From: JAYVYM01 sp046593925 | GTDB taxonomy: Bacteria; Actinomycetota; Actinomycetes; Mycobacteriales; SCTD01 | Length of the DNA: 64,000 nt | Reading direction: 5' to 3' | NCBI GenBank assembly: GCA_046593925.1 | Contig: JBKJQN010000008.1 | Coordinates: forward strand, 4,375 to 68,374 | Shown here: positions 49,639-57,698 of the stretch, in pieces | How the letters are laid out: every line of letters begins with the position of its first letter | Position numbering within the stretch: position 1 is the stretch's first letter | Made by a program: the position numbers and the translations under genes | The notes under the pieces: generated by a model | Database searches by the model: none | Seen by the model: the letters and a program-made list of their open reading frames with translations, nothing else | What the model was told of the DNA's origin: nothing

Positions 49639-50292
49639 CTAGAAGGCCGACGCCAGCAGCTGCCGGGACTGCTGGATGTGCTCGCGCATCGCCTGCTCAG
49701 CAGCATCGGGGTCCCTGGCCTCCAACGCTGCCAGCAGCGGGCCGTGCGACAGCATGCTGGCCGGCTGCGCCGGGCGCGTGCTCCAGTACGACCGCCAGAA
49801 GCGCAGGTTGTGCATGAGCAGCAGCTCGGCCGCATCCTGCAGCAGCACATTGTTGACCATGCGAACGAGGAAAAGGTGGATCTCGTGGTCGTCGGACAGG
49901 AACGCCAGCGCCGCCCGGTCCTTGCGTGAGCCCTCGGCCGAGGTGACCAGCTTGCCCAGCAGGGCCAAGTCGTCGTCGCTGGCCTTACGTGCGGCGATGT
50001 GCGCGACCCCGCACTGGATGGCCTCGCGTGCCTCGAACATGTCCAGCACGTCCTGCAGGCTGAGGCTGGTGACCACGGTGCTTCGGCGCGCCATCACGGT
50101 GGTGAAGCGGTCTCCGGCGAGCCTGGCCAGTGCCTCCCGCACGGGCATCCGCCCGAGTCCGATCTCGAGGGCCAGCTGCTGCTCGTTGACGACCGAGCCG
50201 GGCGGGATCCGCAGGTCCAGGATCCGCTCCAGCAGCCATCCGTAGGCCTGGTCGCTGGCCCGTTGCGGGACCGGGAACCGTGCGGCGCTCAC
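49639..50292 (-). CDS. GntR-family regulator (FadR-type)
   Basis: This is a 217-residue regulator. The N-terminal winged helix covers about residues 10-75 (AYGWLLERILDLRIPPGSVV, ALEIGLGRMPVREALARLAG; the last is the recognition helix). The helical FCD effector domain follows, with MFEAREAIQCGVAHIAARKA, SDDHEIHLFLVRMVNNVLLQ and ARDPDAAEQAMREHIQQSRQ; D and H residues there fit the metal-binding site. GTG 50292 overlaps the stop of the amidotransferase-fold gene (GTGA). As the last gene of the eight-gene unit it most likely controls it, perhaps through the palindromic site at 57562-57580. Confidence 0.88.
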   Translation of the reverse strand: MSAARFPVPQRASDQAYGWLLERILDLRIPPGSVVNEQQLALEIGLGRMPVREALARLAGDRFTTVMARRSTVVTSLSLQDVLDMFEAREAIQCGVAHIAARKASDDDLALLGKLVTSAEGSRKDRAALAFLSDDHEIHLFLVRMVNNVLLQDAAELLLMHNLRFWRSYWSTRPAQPASMLSHGPLLAALEARDPDAAEQAMREHIQQSRQLLASAF

Positions 50293-51053
50293 GACGCCAG
50301 CCCGACGGGTTGTGGCGTGCTCACCGGGACAATGGTGGTGCACAGCGATCCGCGCTCCACCGCCATCAGCTGTCCGTTGCCCAACGTCGACCAGCCCACG
50401 CTCTGGGTCCAGCCGGTGGACGCGACGACAACGGTCTCGCCCGTACGGCGGTGCAGTAGCGGGTAGTACTCGGGATCGTCGTAGGAACCGGGGTCGTAGC
50501 AGCAGACGGCCAGGAGCGCCTCGGGCGTCAGGAGCATGCAGTTCAGGCTATGTACGGCGGCGCCGCTGGCCAGGACGTCCGTCACGGTGGTGGCGAGCGC
50601 CTCCGCGGGGGTCGCCCCCTCATCCAGTCGCGACAGCACGGCGAGGAAGTAGCGCTCGCTGTCGGTGTCGCCCTGGCGCTGCTGCCTGAGCTGCGGCGCG
50701 ATCAGCTCCTCCAGCGCCTCAGGCGGGGAGACCGACCCGTTGTGGGCGAACGCGGCCCCGTTGCCCGTGAACGGATGGGTGTTCGCCGATCGGACCGACA
50801 GGCCCAGCGTCGCCCAGCGCAGGTGGGTGAGTGCGGACTCGGAGGCCTGGCCGGCGGCGAGGTCGGCAAGCTCGCGGCTGGCCAGAGCGGAGTCAGGTTC
50901 CTTGCGCACCTGCAGGCCGTCCGGGCCGGTCCACGCGTGCCCCCAGCCGTCCCCGTGCTGGGCGGCGAGGGCCAGGAATGCACCCCGCTCATTGCCGAGC
51001 ACCTGGTCCAAGGTCACCGGTGCTCTCGACACGGTCCCCAACAGTCGGCACAT
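50289..51053 (-). CDS. class II glutamine amidotransferase-fold hydrolase
   Basis: This is a 254-residue Ntn hydrolase. ATG 51053 is followed directly by the nucleophile cysteine (MCRLLGTVSRAPVT). Conserved parts are HGDGWGHAWTGPDGLQVRKE, ALTHLRWATLGLSVRSANTH, PFTGNGAAFAHNGSV and GDTDSERYFLAVLS, as in YafJ and EgtC proteins. EgtC cleaves a gamma-glutamyl amide in ergothioneine synthesis. With a glutamine-synthetase-like ligase four genes away, I infer that this enzyme removes the gamma-glutamyl group at the end of a catabolic route. It could instead act as an amidotransferase, but no synthase partner is present. Coupled to the GntR gene by overlap. Confidence 0.85.
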   Translation of the reverse strand: MCRLLGTVSRAPVTLDQVLGNERGAFLALAAQHGDGWGHAWTGPDGLQVRKEPDSALASRELADLAAGQASESALTHLRWATLGLSVRSANTHPFTGNGAAFAHNGSVSPPEALEELIAPQLRQQRQGDTDSERYFLAVLSRLDEGATPAEALATTVTDVLASGAAVHSLNCMLLTPEALLAVCCYDPGSYDDPEYYPLLHRRTGETVVVASTGWTQSVGWSTLGNGQLMAVERGSLCTTIVPVSTPQPVGLAS

Positions 51054-51076
51054 CCGGACAGCTCCCTTCGAACGGT

Positions 51077-51844
51077 CTACAGGTAGGTACTGGAGGCGCC
51101 GCCGTCGAGCACGACCGTCTGGCCGGTGATCCATGAGGCGTCATCGGAGGCCAGGAAGCAGGCCAGGGCAGCGACGTCCCCGGGCTCGCCGAACCGGCCG
51201 AGCGGGAACCGCGCGAGACGCTCCCGGCGGGCCTGCGGGTCGGGGAAGAACGCCGCCACGTGCGAGGTCAGGATCGGCCCTGGCGCGAGCGCGTTGACCC
51301 GCACGCCACGCGGACCGAGCTGGACGGCCATGGACGTCGTCAACGCTGCGACCGCTCCCTTGCTGGCGGCGTAGGCGTCCTGCGGGATGCTGCACCCCAG
51401 GACCGCCAGGAACGAGCTCATGTTCACCACCGCACCGCCACCGGCCGCGAACAGGTGGGGCACGGCGTGCTTGCTGCACAGCACGGTCCCGAGCAGGTTG
51501 ATGTCGTGGATCGCGGTCCACAGGGCCGGGTCGGCGTCCAGGAAGGAGATGTCCTGATGCGGCATGACGCCTGCATTGTTGAACAGCAGGTCCAGGCCGC
51601 CGAGGCCCTCGACGGCGGCCGCCACAGCCGCCCGGACATGATCCTGGTTCCGGACGTCGGCCGTGACGGCGAACGCGTGCCCCCCGGCCGCCTGCACCAG
51701 CCCGACCGTCTCGTCCGCAGCGTCCGCGTCGATGTCGAGTACGGCGACGCCGGCTCCCTCGGCAGCGAACCGCAGCGCACTCGCCCGGCCCAGCACCCCG
51801 CCCGCGCCGGTCACCAGGGCGCGTCGGCCCGCCAACAGCATCAC
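51077..51844 (-). CDS. short-chain dehydrogenase/reductase (second of the cluster)
   Basis: This is a 255-residue NAD(P)-dependent enzyme. Cofactor motif GAGGVLGRASALRFAAEGAG, NNAG in DLLFNNAGVMPHQ, catalytic serine in VVNMSSFLAVLGCS, and YAASKGAVAALTTSMAVQLG with catalytic Y and K are complete. D after VAVLDIDAD favours NAD(H). GTG 51844 overlaps the stop of the amidohydrolase gene; an ATG follows at the next codon and may be used instead. It probably oxidises a hydroxyl of the substrate or its gamma-glutamyl conjugate. The other reductase of the cluster shares only family-level similarity, so two steps or two stereoisomers may be handled. Confidence 0.9.
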   Translation of the reverse strand: MMLLAGRRALVTGAGGVLGRASALRFAAEGAGVAVLDIDADAADETVGLVQAAGGHAFAVTADVRNQDHVRAAVAAAVEGLGGLDLLFNNAGVMPHQDISFLDADPALWTAIHDINLLGTVLCSKHAVPHLFAAGGGAVVNMSSFLAVLGCSIPQDAYAASKGAVAALTTSMAVQLGPRGVRVNALAPGPILTSHVAAFFPDPQARRERLARFPLGRFGEPGDVAALACFLASDDASWITGQTVVLDGGASSTYL

Positions 51845-52998
51845 GGGACCTGCGTCATGCCGTAGAGCGCCACGGCGTTGTCCCGCAGCACCTGCTCCCC
51901 GGCCCGCCGGGCCTGACGAGCGTCGAGATCCCCGTCCTCGACCAGCTCGCCCAGCACCTGGCCCAGCACCCGTCGGCCGTCGTGCGCGCCAAGCCAGTGC
52001 AGGTCGGGTACCCGGGCCCCATCGGAGCTGTACATGAGCTTGCTCGTCGGTGCTGCGCCGAGAGCGGCGCGGGTCATCGAACGCATCTCCTGCCGTGACA
52101 GGAACGGGATGCCGTACGACAGGTCCAGGTGGGCGTTGCCGTAGACACCCGCCAGGTAGGCGCCTTCGCGTACGAACGGCCAGCAGCCGTGCAGCAGCAC
52201 CACGGGCATGTCGCGATAGCCACGCTGCTCAAGGACACCGCGCAGCTGCAACGGGTCGGCCAGGCGCAGATCAGCGTCGGGATCTCCGTACCCGACGTGG
52301 AACTGCACGGGCAGGCCCTGCGCCGCGGCGGCACTGAACGCGACGTGGAGCAGGGTGTCCAGCAGTGGCTTGTGCCCCAGGCGCACCGCTCCGGTCAGCT
52401 CGACCTCGCGCCGGGCCAGTCCGAAGGAGGCGTCTGCGTCCTCGTCGGACCATCGCATCACCTCCAGGCCGGTTCGGTAGGCGACGATGCTCTTGAAGCC
52501 TGACCATCCCTTCCCGCGTGCGTCCGAGAGCTGAAGGTGGACGGCCTCCGCCACCGCCTCAAGGGTGTCGTGCCGGGCGACGAGCTGCTGGAAGACCAGC
52601 TCGAGTCGCAGCAGGCTGACCGCGCCGCACCCTGCGGCCTCGCCCAGCTGCTGCGGGGAAAGGGCTTCGGACGGATCGGGAAACCCGGTGTCGACGACCA
52701 GCCCAGCCACCAACGCCTCCCCCAGGAGCAACGACGTCAGCGCGTGCACGTCGAGTTCGGCGCGTGCCTGCAGCACCGCCTGCTCGGTCGGCTCGACCTG
52801 GAACAACAGGGCCAGTTCGCGTATGAGGCGCTGGTAGAACACCGTGTCGGCCACATCGGTGACGCGCATTCGGGTGTCCGGCGACTCGGTGAACAGCGCC
52901 CGCCATACCTCGACATCTCGGTGCCGCTGCTCGAGCTGGATGGAGTGGCAGTGGTTGTCCACCACGGGGACGTCGGTCAGATCGACCTTCCGGGCCAC
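51841..52998 (-). CDS. metal-dependent amidohydrolase, FluG N-terminal type
   Basis: This is a 385-residue TIM-barrel hydrolase. VVDNHCHSIQLEQRH carries the HxH metal motif, VQFHVGYGDPDADLRLADPL a third metal histidine, VVLLHGCWPFVREGAYLAGV a fourth, and KLMYSSDGARVPDLHWLG the terminal aspartate. It matches the amidohydrolase half of fungal/bacterial FluG proteins, whose second half is a glutamine-synthetase-like domain; here that partner is the next gene upstream, three bases away. GTG 52998 is the start. The likely reaction is hydrolysis of an amide or ring C-N bond of the substrate. The pairing supports a functional unit with the ligase. Confidence 0.87.
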   Translation of the reverse strand: MARKVDLTDVPVVDNHCHSIQLEQRHRDVEVWRALFTESPDTRMRVTDVADTVFYQRLIRELALLFQVEPTEQAVLQARAELDVHALTSLLLGEALVAGLVVDTGFPDPSEALSPQQLGEAAGCGAVSLLRLELVFQQLVARHDTLEAVAEAVHLQLSDARGKGWSGFKSIVAYRTGLEVMRWSDEDADASFGLARREVELTGAVRLGHKPLLDTLLHVAFSAAAAQGLPVQFHVGYGDPDADLRLADPLQLRGVLEQRGYRDMPVVLLHGCWPFVREGAYLAGVYGNAHLDLSYGIPFLSRQEMRSMTRAALGAAPTSKLMYSSDGARVPDLHWLGAHDGRRVLGQVLGELVEDGDLDARQARRAGEQVLRDNAVALYGMTQVP

Positions 52999-53000
52999 GG

Positions 53001-54431
53001 TCAGAACCGGTAGAAGTGATGGCGGACCTCGAAGTCGAGGTCGTGCCTGGCGAAGGCCGCCTGCTCAGAGCGTCGGACCGCGAGGTAGCAACGGGACAGC
53101 AGCGGCCCGAGGGCAGCCAACAGCACGCCGTCCTGCGCGAGGCAGCCGAGCGCCTGGTCCATCGAGGCCGGCAGCGGACGCACCTTGCCTCGCACCAGGG
53201 CCTCGGCGGTCATGAGCGCTGGGTCGTGCTCGCACGGGTCGCCCGGATCGAGCCCGCGATCGACGCCGTCCAGTCCGCAGGCGATCAGCGCCCCGAGCGA
53301 CAGGTAGGGGTTGGCGCTACCGTCCGAAGCCTTGAACTCGATGTTGTACGACTGCTCCTCACGCTTGTAGAAGGGCGACGCGACACGTAGCGCGACCTCC
53401 TTGTTGTCAAAACCCCACGCCGTGGTGGCCGACGCCCACGCGCTCGGCGTGAGCCGTCGAAAGGAGTTGTAGCTCGGGACGGTCAGGGCAGTCAGGGCCG
53501 GTAGGTGCTCAGCGACGCCAGCGATGAACTGACGGCCGATCAGCGACAGGGCTCCGGGGAGCTCCGGGTCGTACAGCAGGCTGCGCTGTCCGTCGGTGTC
53601 CCAGAGGCTGAAGTGGATGTGCGCCCCGCTGCCGATCTCGTCCGGGAACGGCTTGGCGGCGAACGACGCGAACAACCCGTGCCGGTAGGCGACACCCCGC
53701 ACGGTGTCGCGGAACTTCATCTGGTTGTCCGCCGCCCCCAGTGCGTCGGTGTGCCGGATCGAGATCTCCTTCTGGCCTGGCCCGTACTCGTTGATCGCCT
53801 GCTCGACCTGCATGCCCTGGGCGGTGAGCGCATCAACCGTCTCGAGCATCACGTCGGCGGCATGGTCATGCCCGATCGAGCTGTAGACGGGGGCGTGGCT
53901 CGGCACGTCGTACGGGAGGTAGCGGCCGTCCTGTTCCGTGGCGAGGTAGTACTCGTTCTCGAACGTCGCCTGCACCGTCATGCCCCGTGCCGCGGCGCGC
54001 TCGACCTGGCGCTTGAGGAACGAGCGGGGACAGGCGCCCCAGTCCTGGCGGTCGTGGTCGAGCTGGTCGCACAGCACGCTGGCACTTCCCGGTGACCACG
54101 GCAGGACAGTCAACGTCGCCGGGTCAGGGACTAGCCGGATCTCGCCGACCGGTTCCATCCCCTCGATCGGCACCAGCCGCTCGAGCAGATCGATCGCCAT
54201 CTGGGCCCTGGTCAGGCTGACGCCTTCCAGGAGCTTGTGCTCCAGCTGGCCGATGTGGATCGACTTGGTGCGTGCGACGCCGCTCACGTCGCAGTACTCG
54301 AACCGGATGAGGCGCACCCCGGCCTCGCGGGCCCGCCCTGCTGCCTCACGGATCTGCCGTGCCCCGAGCTCCTCCTGGTGTCTGCCTGAGCTGTCTGCCA
54401 CGGGCCCCTCCCTGTGCTCGGTCGTGGTCAC
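53001..54431 (-). CDS. glutamine-synthetase-like gamma-glutamyl ligase
   Basis: This is a 476-residue member of the glutamine synthetase superfamily, of the GlnA3/GlnA4/PuuA/FluG branch. ATP/metal residues are in FENEYYLATEQDG, INEYGPGQKEISIRH and GSGAHIHFSLWD, with the arginine region NSFRRLTPSAWA, then TTAWGFDNKEVALRV and IEFKASDGSANPYLSLGALI. The adenylylation site and residues for ammonia binding of true GlnA are not conserved, so it probably joins glutamate to an organic amine. GTG 54431 overlaps the SDR stop (GTGA). In PuuA, GlnA4 and IpuC-type pathways such ligation starts breakdown of polyamines, ethanolamine or alkylamines. The amine here is unknown. Confidence 0.88.
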   Translation of the reverse strand: MTTTEHREGPVADSSGRHQEELGARQIREAAGRAREAGVRLIRFEYCDVSGVARTKSIHIGQLEHKLLEGVSLTRAQMAIDLLERLVPIEGMEPVGEIRLVPDPATLTVLPWSPGSASVLCDQLDHDRQDWGACPRSFLKRQVERAAARGMTVQATFENEYYLATEQDGRYLPYDVPSHAPVYSSIGHDHAADVMLETVDALTAQGMQVEQAINEYGPGQKEISIRHTDALGAADNQMKFRDTVRGVAYRHGLFASFAAKPFPDEIGSGAHIHFSLWDTDGQRSLLYDPELPGALSLIGRQFIAGVAEHLPALTALTVPSYNSFRRLTPSAWASATTAWGFDNKEVALRVASPFYKREEQSYNIEFKASDGSANPYLSLGALIACGLDGVDRGLDPGDPCEHDPALMTAEALVRGKVRPLPASMDQALGCLAQDGVLLAALGPLLSRCYLAVRRSEQAAFARHDLDFEVRHHFYRF

Positions 54432-55189
54432 AGCATCACGTCCCCGCCGTTCGGCCCCAGCGTCTGGCCGACGTAGTAGGAACCGTCCGCCGACGCGAGC
54501 AGCACTGCCGTCGGGACGATCTCGTGCACATCGGCGAAGCGCCCGATCGGCAGCTCAGCGAGCTTGGCCGAGCGCCACTGCTCGCTCTCGCCGGCGAGCA
54601 ACGGGGTCTGCACGGGGCCAGGCGCGATGGCGTTGACGAGCACGCCACGCCTGGCGACCTCGCGCGCCAGCGCTTTGGTCAGGGCGATGACCCCGCCCTT
54701 GCTCGCGCAGTAGTGCGCAACCTCCGTACCCCCGACTTGACCGAGCTGACTGGCGATGTTGATGATGCGGCCCCACCCGCGCTCGAGCATCGGTCCCAGC
54801 AGGGCACGCGTGCACAGGAACGTCCCGCGCAGGTTCACCGCCACGACGCGGTCCCACTCCTCGACGTTCATGTCCTCCAGCAGCGACTGCGTGAAGATGC
54901 CAGCGTTGTTGACCAGGATGTCGACCTGACCGTGTATGTCCAGTGCGTCCGCGACGAAGCCCCGCACCGCCTCTGATGAGGCCACGTCGCCGCGGTGGTA
55001 GCTGACGCGAGTGCCATGTGCCCGGACCGCGGCCAGCACCTCACCGGCCGCCGCCTCGTCGGCGAGGTCTACCAGAGCGACATCAGCGCCCTCCCGGGCA
55101 AAACCCTCCGCGATGCCGGCACCGATCCCCGATGCTGCGCCGGTGACCAGAGCGACCCGGCCCTGCAGACGACCATCAGCCGCCGTCAC
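54428..55189 (-). CDS. short-chain dehydrogenase/reductase (first of the cluster)
   Basis: This is a 253-residue classical SDR: cofactor loop TGAASGIGAGIAEGFAREGA, NNAG in DILVNNAGIFTQSLLEDM, serine in IINIASQLGQVGGT, catalytic YCASKGGVIALTKALAREVA and the C-terminal NAIAPGPVQTPLLAGE. D in VALVDLADE points to NAD(H). GTG 55189 lies ten bases after GGAGG, which decides against earlier in-frame codons. The stop overlaps the ligase start. It should oxidise an alcohol or reduce a carbonyl in the pathway. Typical dehydrogenases for aldehydes are absent from the cluster, so the end product of the SDR step is more likely a ketone. Confidence 0.9.
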   Translation of the reverse strand: MTAADGRLQGRVALVTGAASGIGAGIAEGFAREGADVALVDLADEAAAGEVLAAVRAHGTRVSYHRGDVASSEAVRGFVADALDIHGQVDILVNNAGIFTQSLLEDMNVEEWDRVVAVNLRGTFLCTRALLGPMLERGWGRIINIASQLGQVGGTEVAHYCASKGGVIALTKALAREVARRGVLVNAIAPGPVQTPLLAGESEQWRSAKLAELPIGRFADVHEIVPTAVLLASADGSYYVGQTLGPNGGDVML

Positions 55190-55223
55190 CGGCCACCAAC
55201 CTCCAGGGCAGCGCTGCCAGCAC

Positions 55224-55997
55224 TCATCCGGCCACACCCGCGGTCTCGGCGCCTTGCGTGAGCACCGGAGCGGGTCGGTCTGGTGGGTCCGCCCACGTTT
55301 CCGCGAGCGACCGGCAGGTGGTGACGTCGAAGCGGTGCTCCATGAGCAGGAGCGCCGCCTCGTGCTGACGTGGGTCGTCACTGGCGACGCCATCGCGTGC
55401 CACGACGACGTAGTAGTCGTTGAACAGGGCGTCCCGCGCGGTGGAGTCCACACACCCCTCCGTGGTGCATCCGACGACGATTACGGACCGGATGGCATTG
55501 CTGCGCAGAAGCAGGTCCAGCTGGGTCCCCCAGAACCCACTTGACCGGTACTTCGCGACGACCAGGTCCTCCGGCGCCGGGGTGAGGTCCGGGACGAAAG
55601 CGTGCCCGGGGGTACCGGGGACGGTGTAGCGCAGTGCGGGACCACCACGCCGGGACTGGGCGTGCATGCGCATGTTGAAGCGGATCTGCGCCGGCGAGTC
55701 GCTGCGCCTGCCGGCCAGGGCCGTGTTCTGCAGGTGGACGACGACCACACCGGCTCTGCGGGCGTCGGCCAGCAGGGCGCTCAGCTTCGGCCGCAGCTCG
55801 ACGTAGGCCGACACGTCGATGCCGAGCTGAGCGAAGGCGCCGTCCGGCGAGATGAAGTCGTGCTGCATGTCCACTATCAAGAGGGCTGTGTGAGCTGGGT
55901 CGACGAGCTCGTGGAGCTCGGTGAGAACAGCCTTGCCCTCAACGTCGATCATCAGGTCGAGTCGGCGTCGGTAGACGCGCTCATCCGCGACGTCCAC
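55224..55997 (-). CDS. isochorismatase-family amide hydrolase
   Basis: This 257-residue cysteine hydrolase has the full triad: aspartate in ALLIVDMQHDFISPDGAFAQ, lysine in EDLVVAKYRSSGFWGTQLDL and cysteine in IVVGCTTEGCVDSTARDALF. The cis-peptide region and the SGFWGT segment resemble N-carbamoylsarcosine, biuret and other amide hydrolases more than true isochorismatases. The start is uncertain: GTG 55997 overlaps the permease end by 17 bases, while ATG 55952 gives a shorter form. It would cleave a C-N bond of a carbamoyl or amide intermediate and release ammonia. Second gene of the unit. Confidence 0.85.
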   Translation of the reverse strand: MDVADERVYRRRLDLMIDVEGKAVLTELHELVDPAHTALLIVDMQHDFISPDGAFAQLGIDVSAYVELRPKLSALLADARRAGVVVVHLQNTALAGRRSDSPAQIRFNMRMHAQSRRGGPALRYTVPGTPGHAFVPDLTPAPEDLVVAKYRSSGFWGTQLDLLLRSNAIRSVIVVGCTTEGCVDSTARDALFNDYYVVVARDGVASDDPRQHEAALLLMEHRFDVTTCRSLAETWADPPDRPAPVLTQGAETAGVAG

Positions 55998-57501
55998 CGG
56001 GGTGCGAGAAGGGCTGCAGGGAGGAGGTCCTGGCATCGGCGGCGCCGCCGGCCAGGACGTCCTCGGTGGCGTCCTCCGCCAGCACCTGACCGAGCTGAGC
56101 CAGCCGCTCCGGGTGCTTGGCCCGCAGCGACGCCCACACCACGACCCCGCCCACGATCCAGGCGAGGACGACGTAGGGCACCAGGTTGTAGGGCCAGGTC
56201 TGCCCTGGCTTGCCGACCGCGTACACCGGATAGGCGAAGGCCAGGATCGACAGCACCGGCAGCACGACATGCAGAATGGTGTTGCGCTCCGGCAGCCGCC
56301 AGAAGTAGCGGATGAGCGCGACGCTGCTGAGCATGTACACGAAGACGATGGCGACCGTGGCGATGGAACCGGTCCAGCCGTACGCGCCGGTGGCGCCCGG
56401 GCCCAGCCACGTGCCGACGCCGAAGCCCACGACTGCCGTGAACACGGTCTGGACGACGATCGCGCCGTACGGAGAGTGCCAGCGCGGGTGCACGGTCCCG
56501 AGACGACCGGGAAGTACGTGGTCACGGCCGAGCGAGAACATGATGCGCACGGTCGCGTTGTGCACGGCCAGCAGGCAGCTGAAGATGCCGAAGATGGCTC
56601 CGAGCTGGACGGGCTGAGTGATCCAGGAGGCCTTCTGGTCGGCGAGGGTGACGATGGGGCTGCCGTCCGACAGGAACGCCGCCAGCTGCGCGGGGTTCGC
56701 GATGCCGTAGCCGGCCGACAGCGCATAGGTCGCGACGACGTAGAAGACGCCGACCCCGACGAGCGCGCCGCCGACCGCCAGCGGCACGTTGCGACGCGGG
56801 TTCTTCGTCTCCTCGCCCAGGGTCGCGGCGGCGTCGAAACCGACGAAGGACAAGATGCCGAACACGACGCCCAGGCCCACGCCGGAAACCCCCTGGGGGG
56901 AGCCGGCGAAGCTGTACAGCCGGGTGGAGTTGCCGTCGCCGGCGGTCGCAACGGCGATGACGAGCAGCACGCTGAAGATGGCGACCTCGGCCAGCAGCAG
57001 CGCGAGGTCGATGCGCACGCTGGCCACGATGCTGCGGATCGACAGTCCCACCACGATCGCCAACGCCGCGGCGCTGAAGACCGGCCAGGGCACATCGACG
57101 CCGAAAGTGGTGCTGACGTAGTCGGCGGAGAACGCTCCGAGCGCCGTCATCAGACCGGGCGCGAGCATCGCGTAGCCGATCCAGAACAGCCAACCCGTCG
57201 CGAAGCCGGCGTTGGGGCCCAGCCCGGCGCTGTTGAAGGTGTAGAACGAGCCGGCGGAGGGCAGCCGACGCGCGAACTGCACCACCGTGTTACCCATGAA
57301 CAGGCACGACACGAAGGCGATGAGGAAGGCCAGAGGTACTGCTGCCCCGGCGACGGGCGCCGCCGCCGGGGCGTTCAGCACCACCGCGATCACCGGCGCC
57401 ATGGCCGCCGCCGCCAACGCTATCCCGTTGGGCACCGACAGGATGTTCGGCTTCAGTCGTGTCCCCGGGTCCGTCGTGCGTCCGGTCTCGATGGCGCTCA
57501 T
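55981..57501 (-). CDS. APC-family amino acid/amine permease
   Basis: This 506-residue permease has about twelve helices and the APC opening NILSVPNGIALAAAAMAPVI. Further conserved parts are FARRLPSAGSFYTFNSAGLG, VFGILSFVGFDAAATLGEET and the long C-terminal polar tail. It is the first gene of the catabolic unit and presumably imports the amine, amide or amino acid that the following enzymes degrade. ATG 57501 follows GGGAGAG. Between it and the divergent acetamidase gene lie 197 bases with a palindromic site. Relatives carry GABA, ethanolamine or aromatic amines; I cannot tell which applies here. Confidence 0.9.
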   Translation of the reverse strand: MSAIETGRTTDPGTRLKPNILSVPNGIALAAAAMAPVIAVVLNAPAAAPVAGAAVPLAFLIAFVSCLFMGNTVVQFARRLPSAGSFYTFNSAGLGPNAGFATGWLFWIGYAMLAPGLMTALGAFSADYVSTTFGVDVPWPVFSAAALAIVVGLSIRSIVASVRIDLALLLAEVAIFSVLLVIAVATAGDGNSTRLYSFAGSPQGVSGVGLGVVFGILSFVGFDAAATLGEETKNPRRNVPLAVGGALVGVGVFYVVATYALSAGYGIANPAQLAAFLSDGSPIVTLADQKASWITQPVQLGAIFGIFSCLLAVHNATVRIMFSLGRDHVLPGRLGTVHPRWHSPYGAIVVQTVFTAVVGFGVGTWLGPGATGAYGWTGSIATVAIVFVYMLSSVALIRYFWRLPERNTILHVVLPVLSILAFAYPVYAVGKPGQTWPYNLVPYVVLAWIVGGVVVWASLRAKHPERLAQLGQVLAEDATEDVLAGGAADARTSSLQPFSHPGGRRG

Positions 57502-57561
57502 CGGCTCTCCCTGACTCCAGGCAGGCGCCGGCGGAACGCCTGCGCCTCTGCCTTGCGCCTC

Positions 57562-57580
57562 TGATATATCACTGTGATCA
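57562..57580. promoter_or_regulatory. tandem palindromes between permease and acetamidase genes
   Basis: TGATATATCA (57562-57571) is a perfect ten-base palindrome, followed by TGATCA (57575-57580); together they also read TGAT-N11-ATCA. It is the only AT-rich spot of the divergent region and suits an operator for a FadR-type dimer such as the GntR protein at 49639, 61 bases from the permease start. Confidence 0.5.
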
Positions 57581-57698
57581 GCGGTCGGGTGGCGCCAGAA
57601 CACCTGGGCTGGCCAGTCTGCGGTGAATTGTCTAGTTTCTTCACGGGACCGACCCCGGCACGACATATGTTGCCCTGCCCACGACCCCTGGAGCTGTT

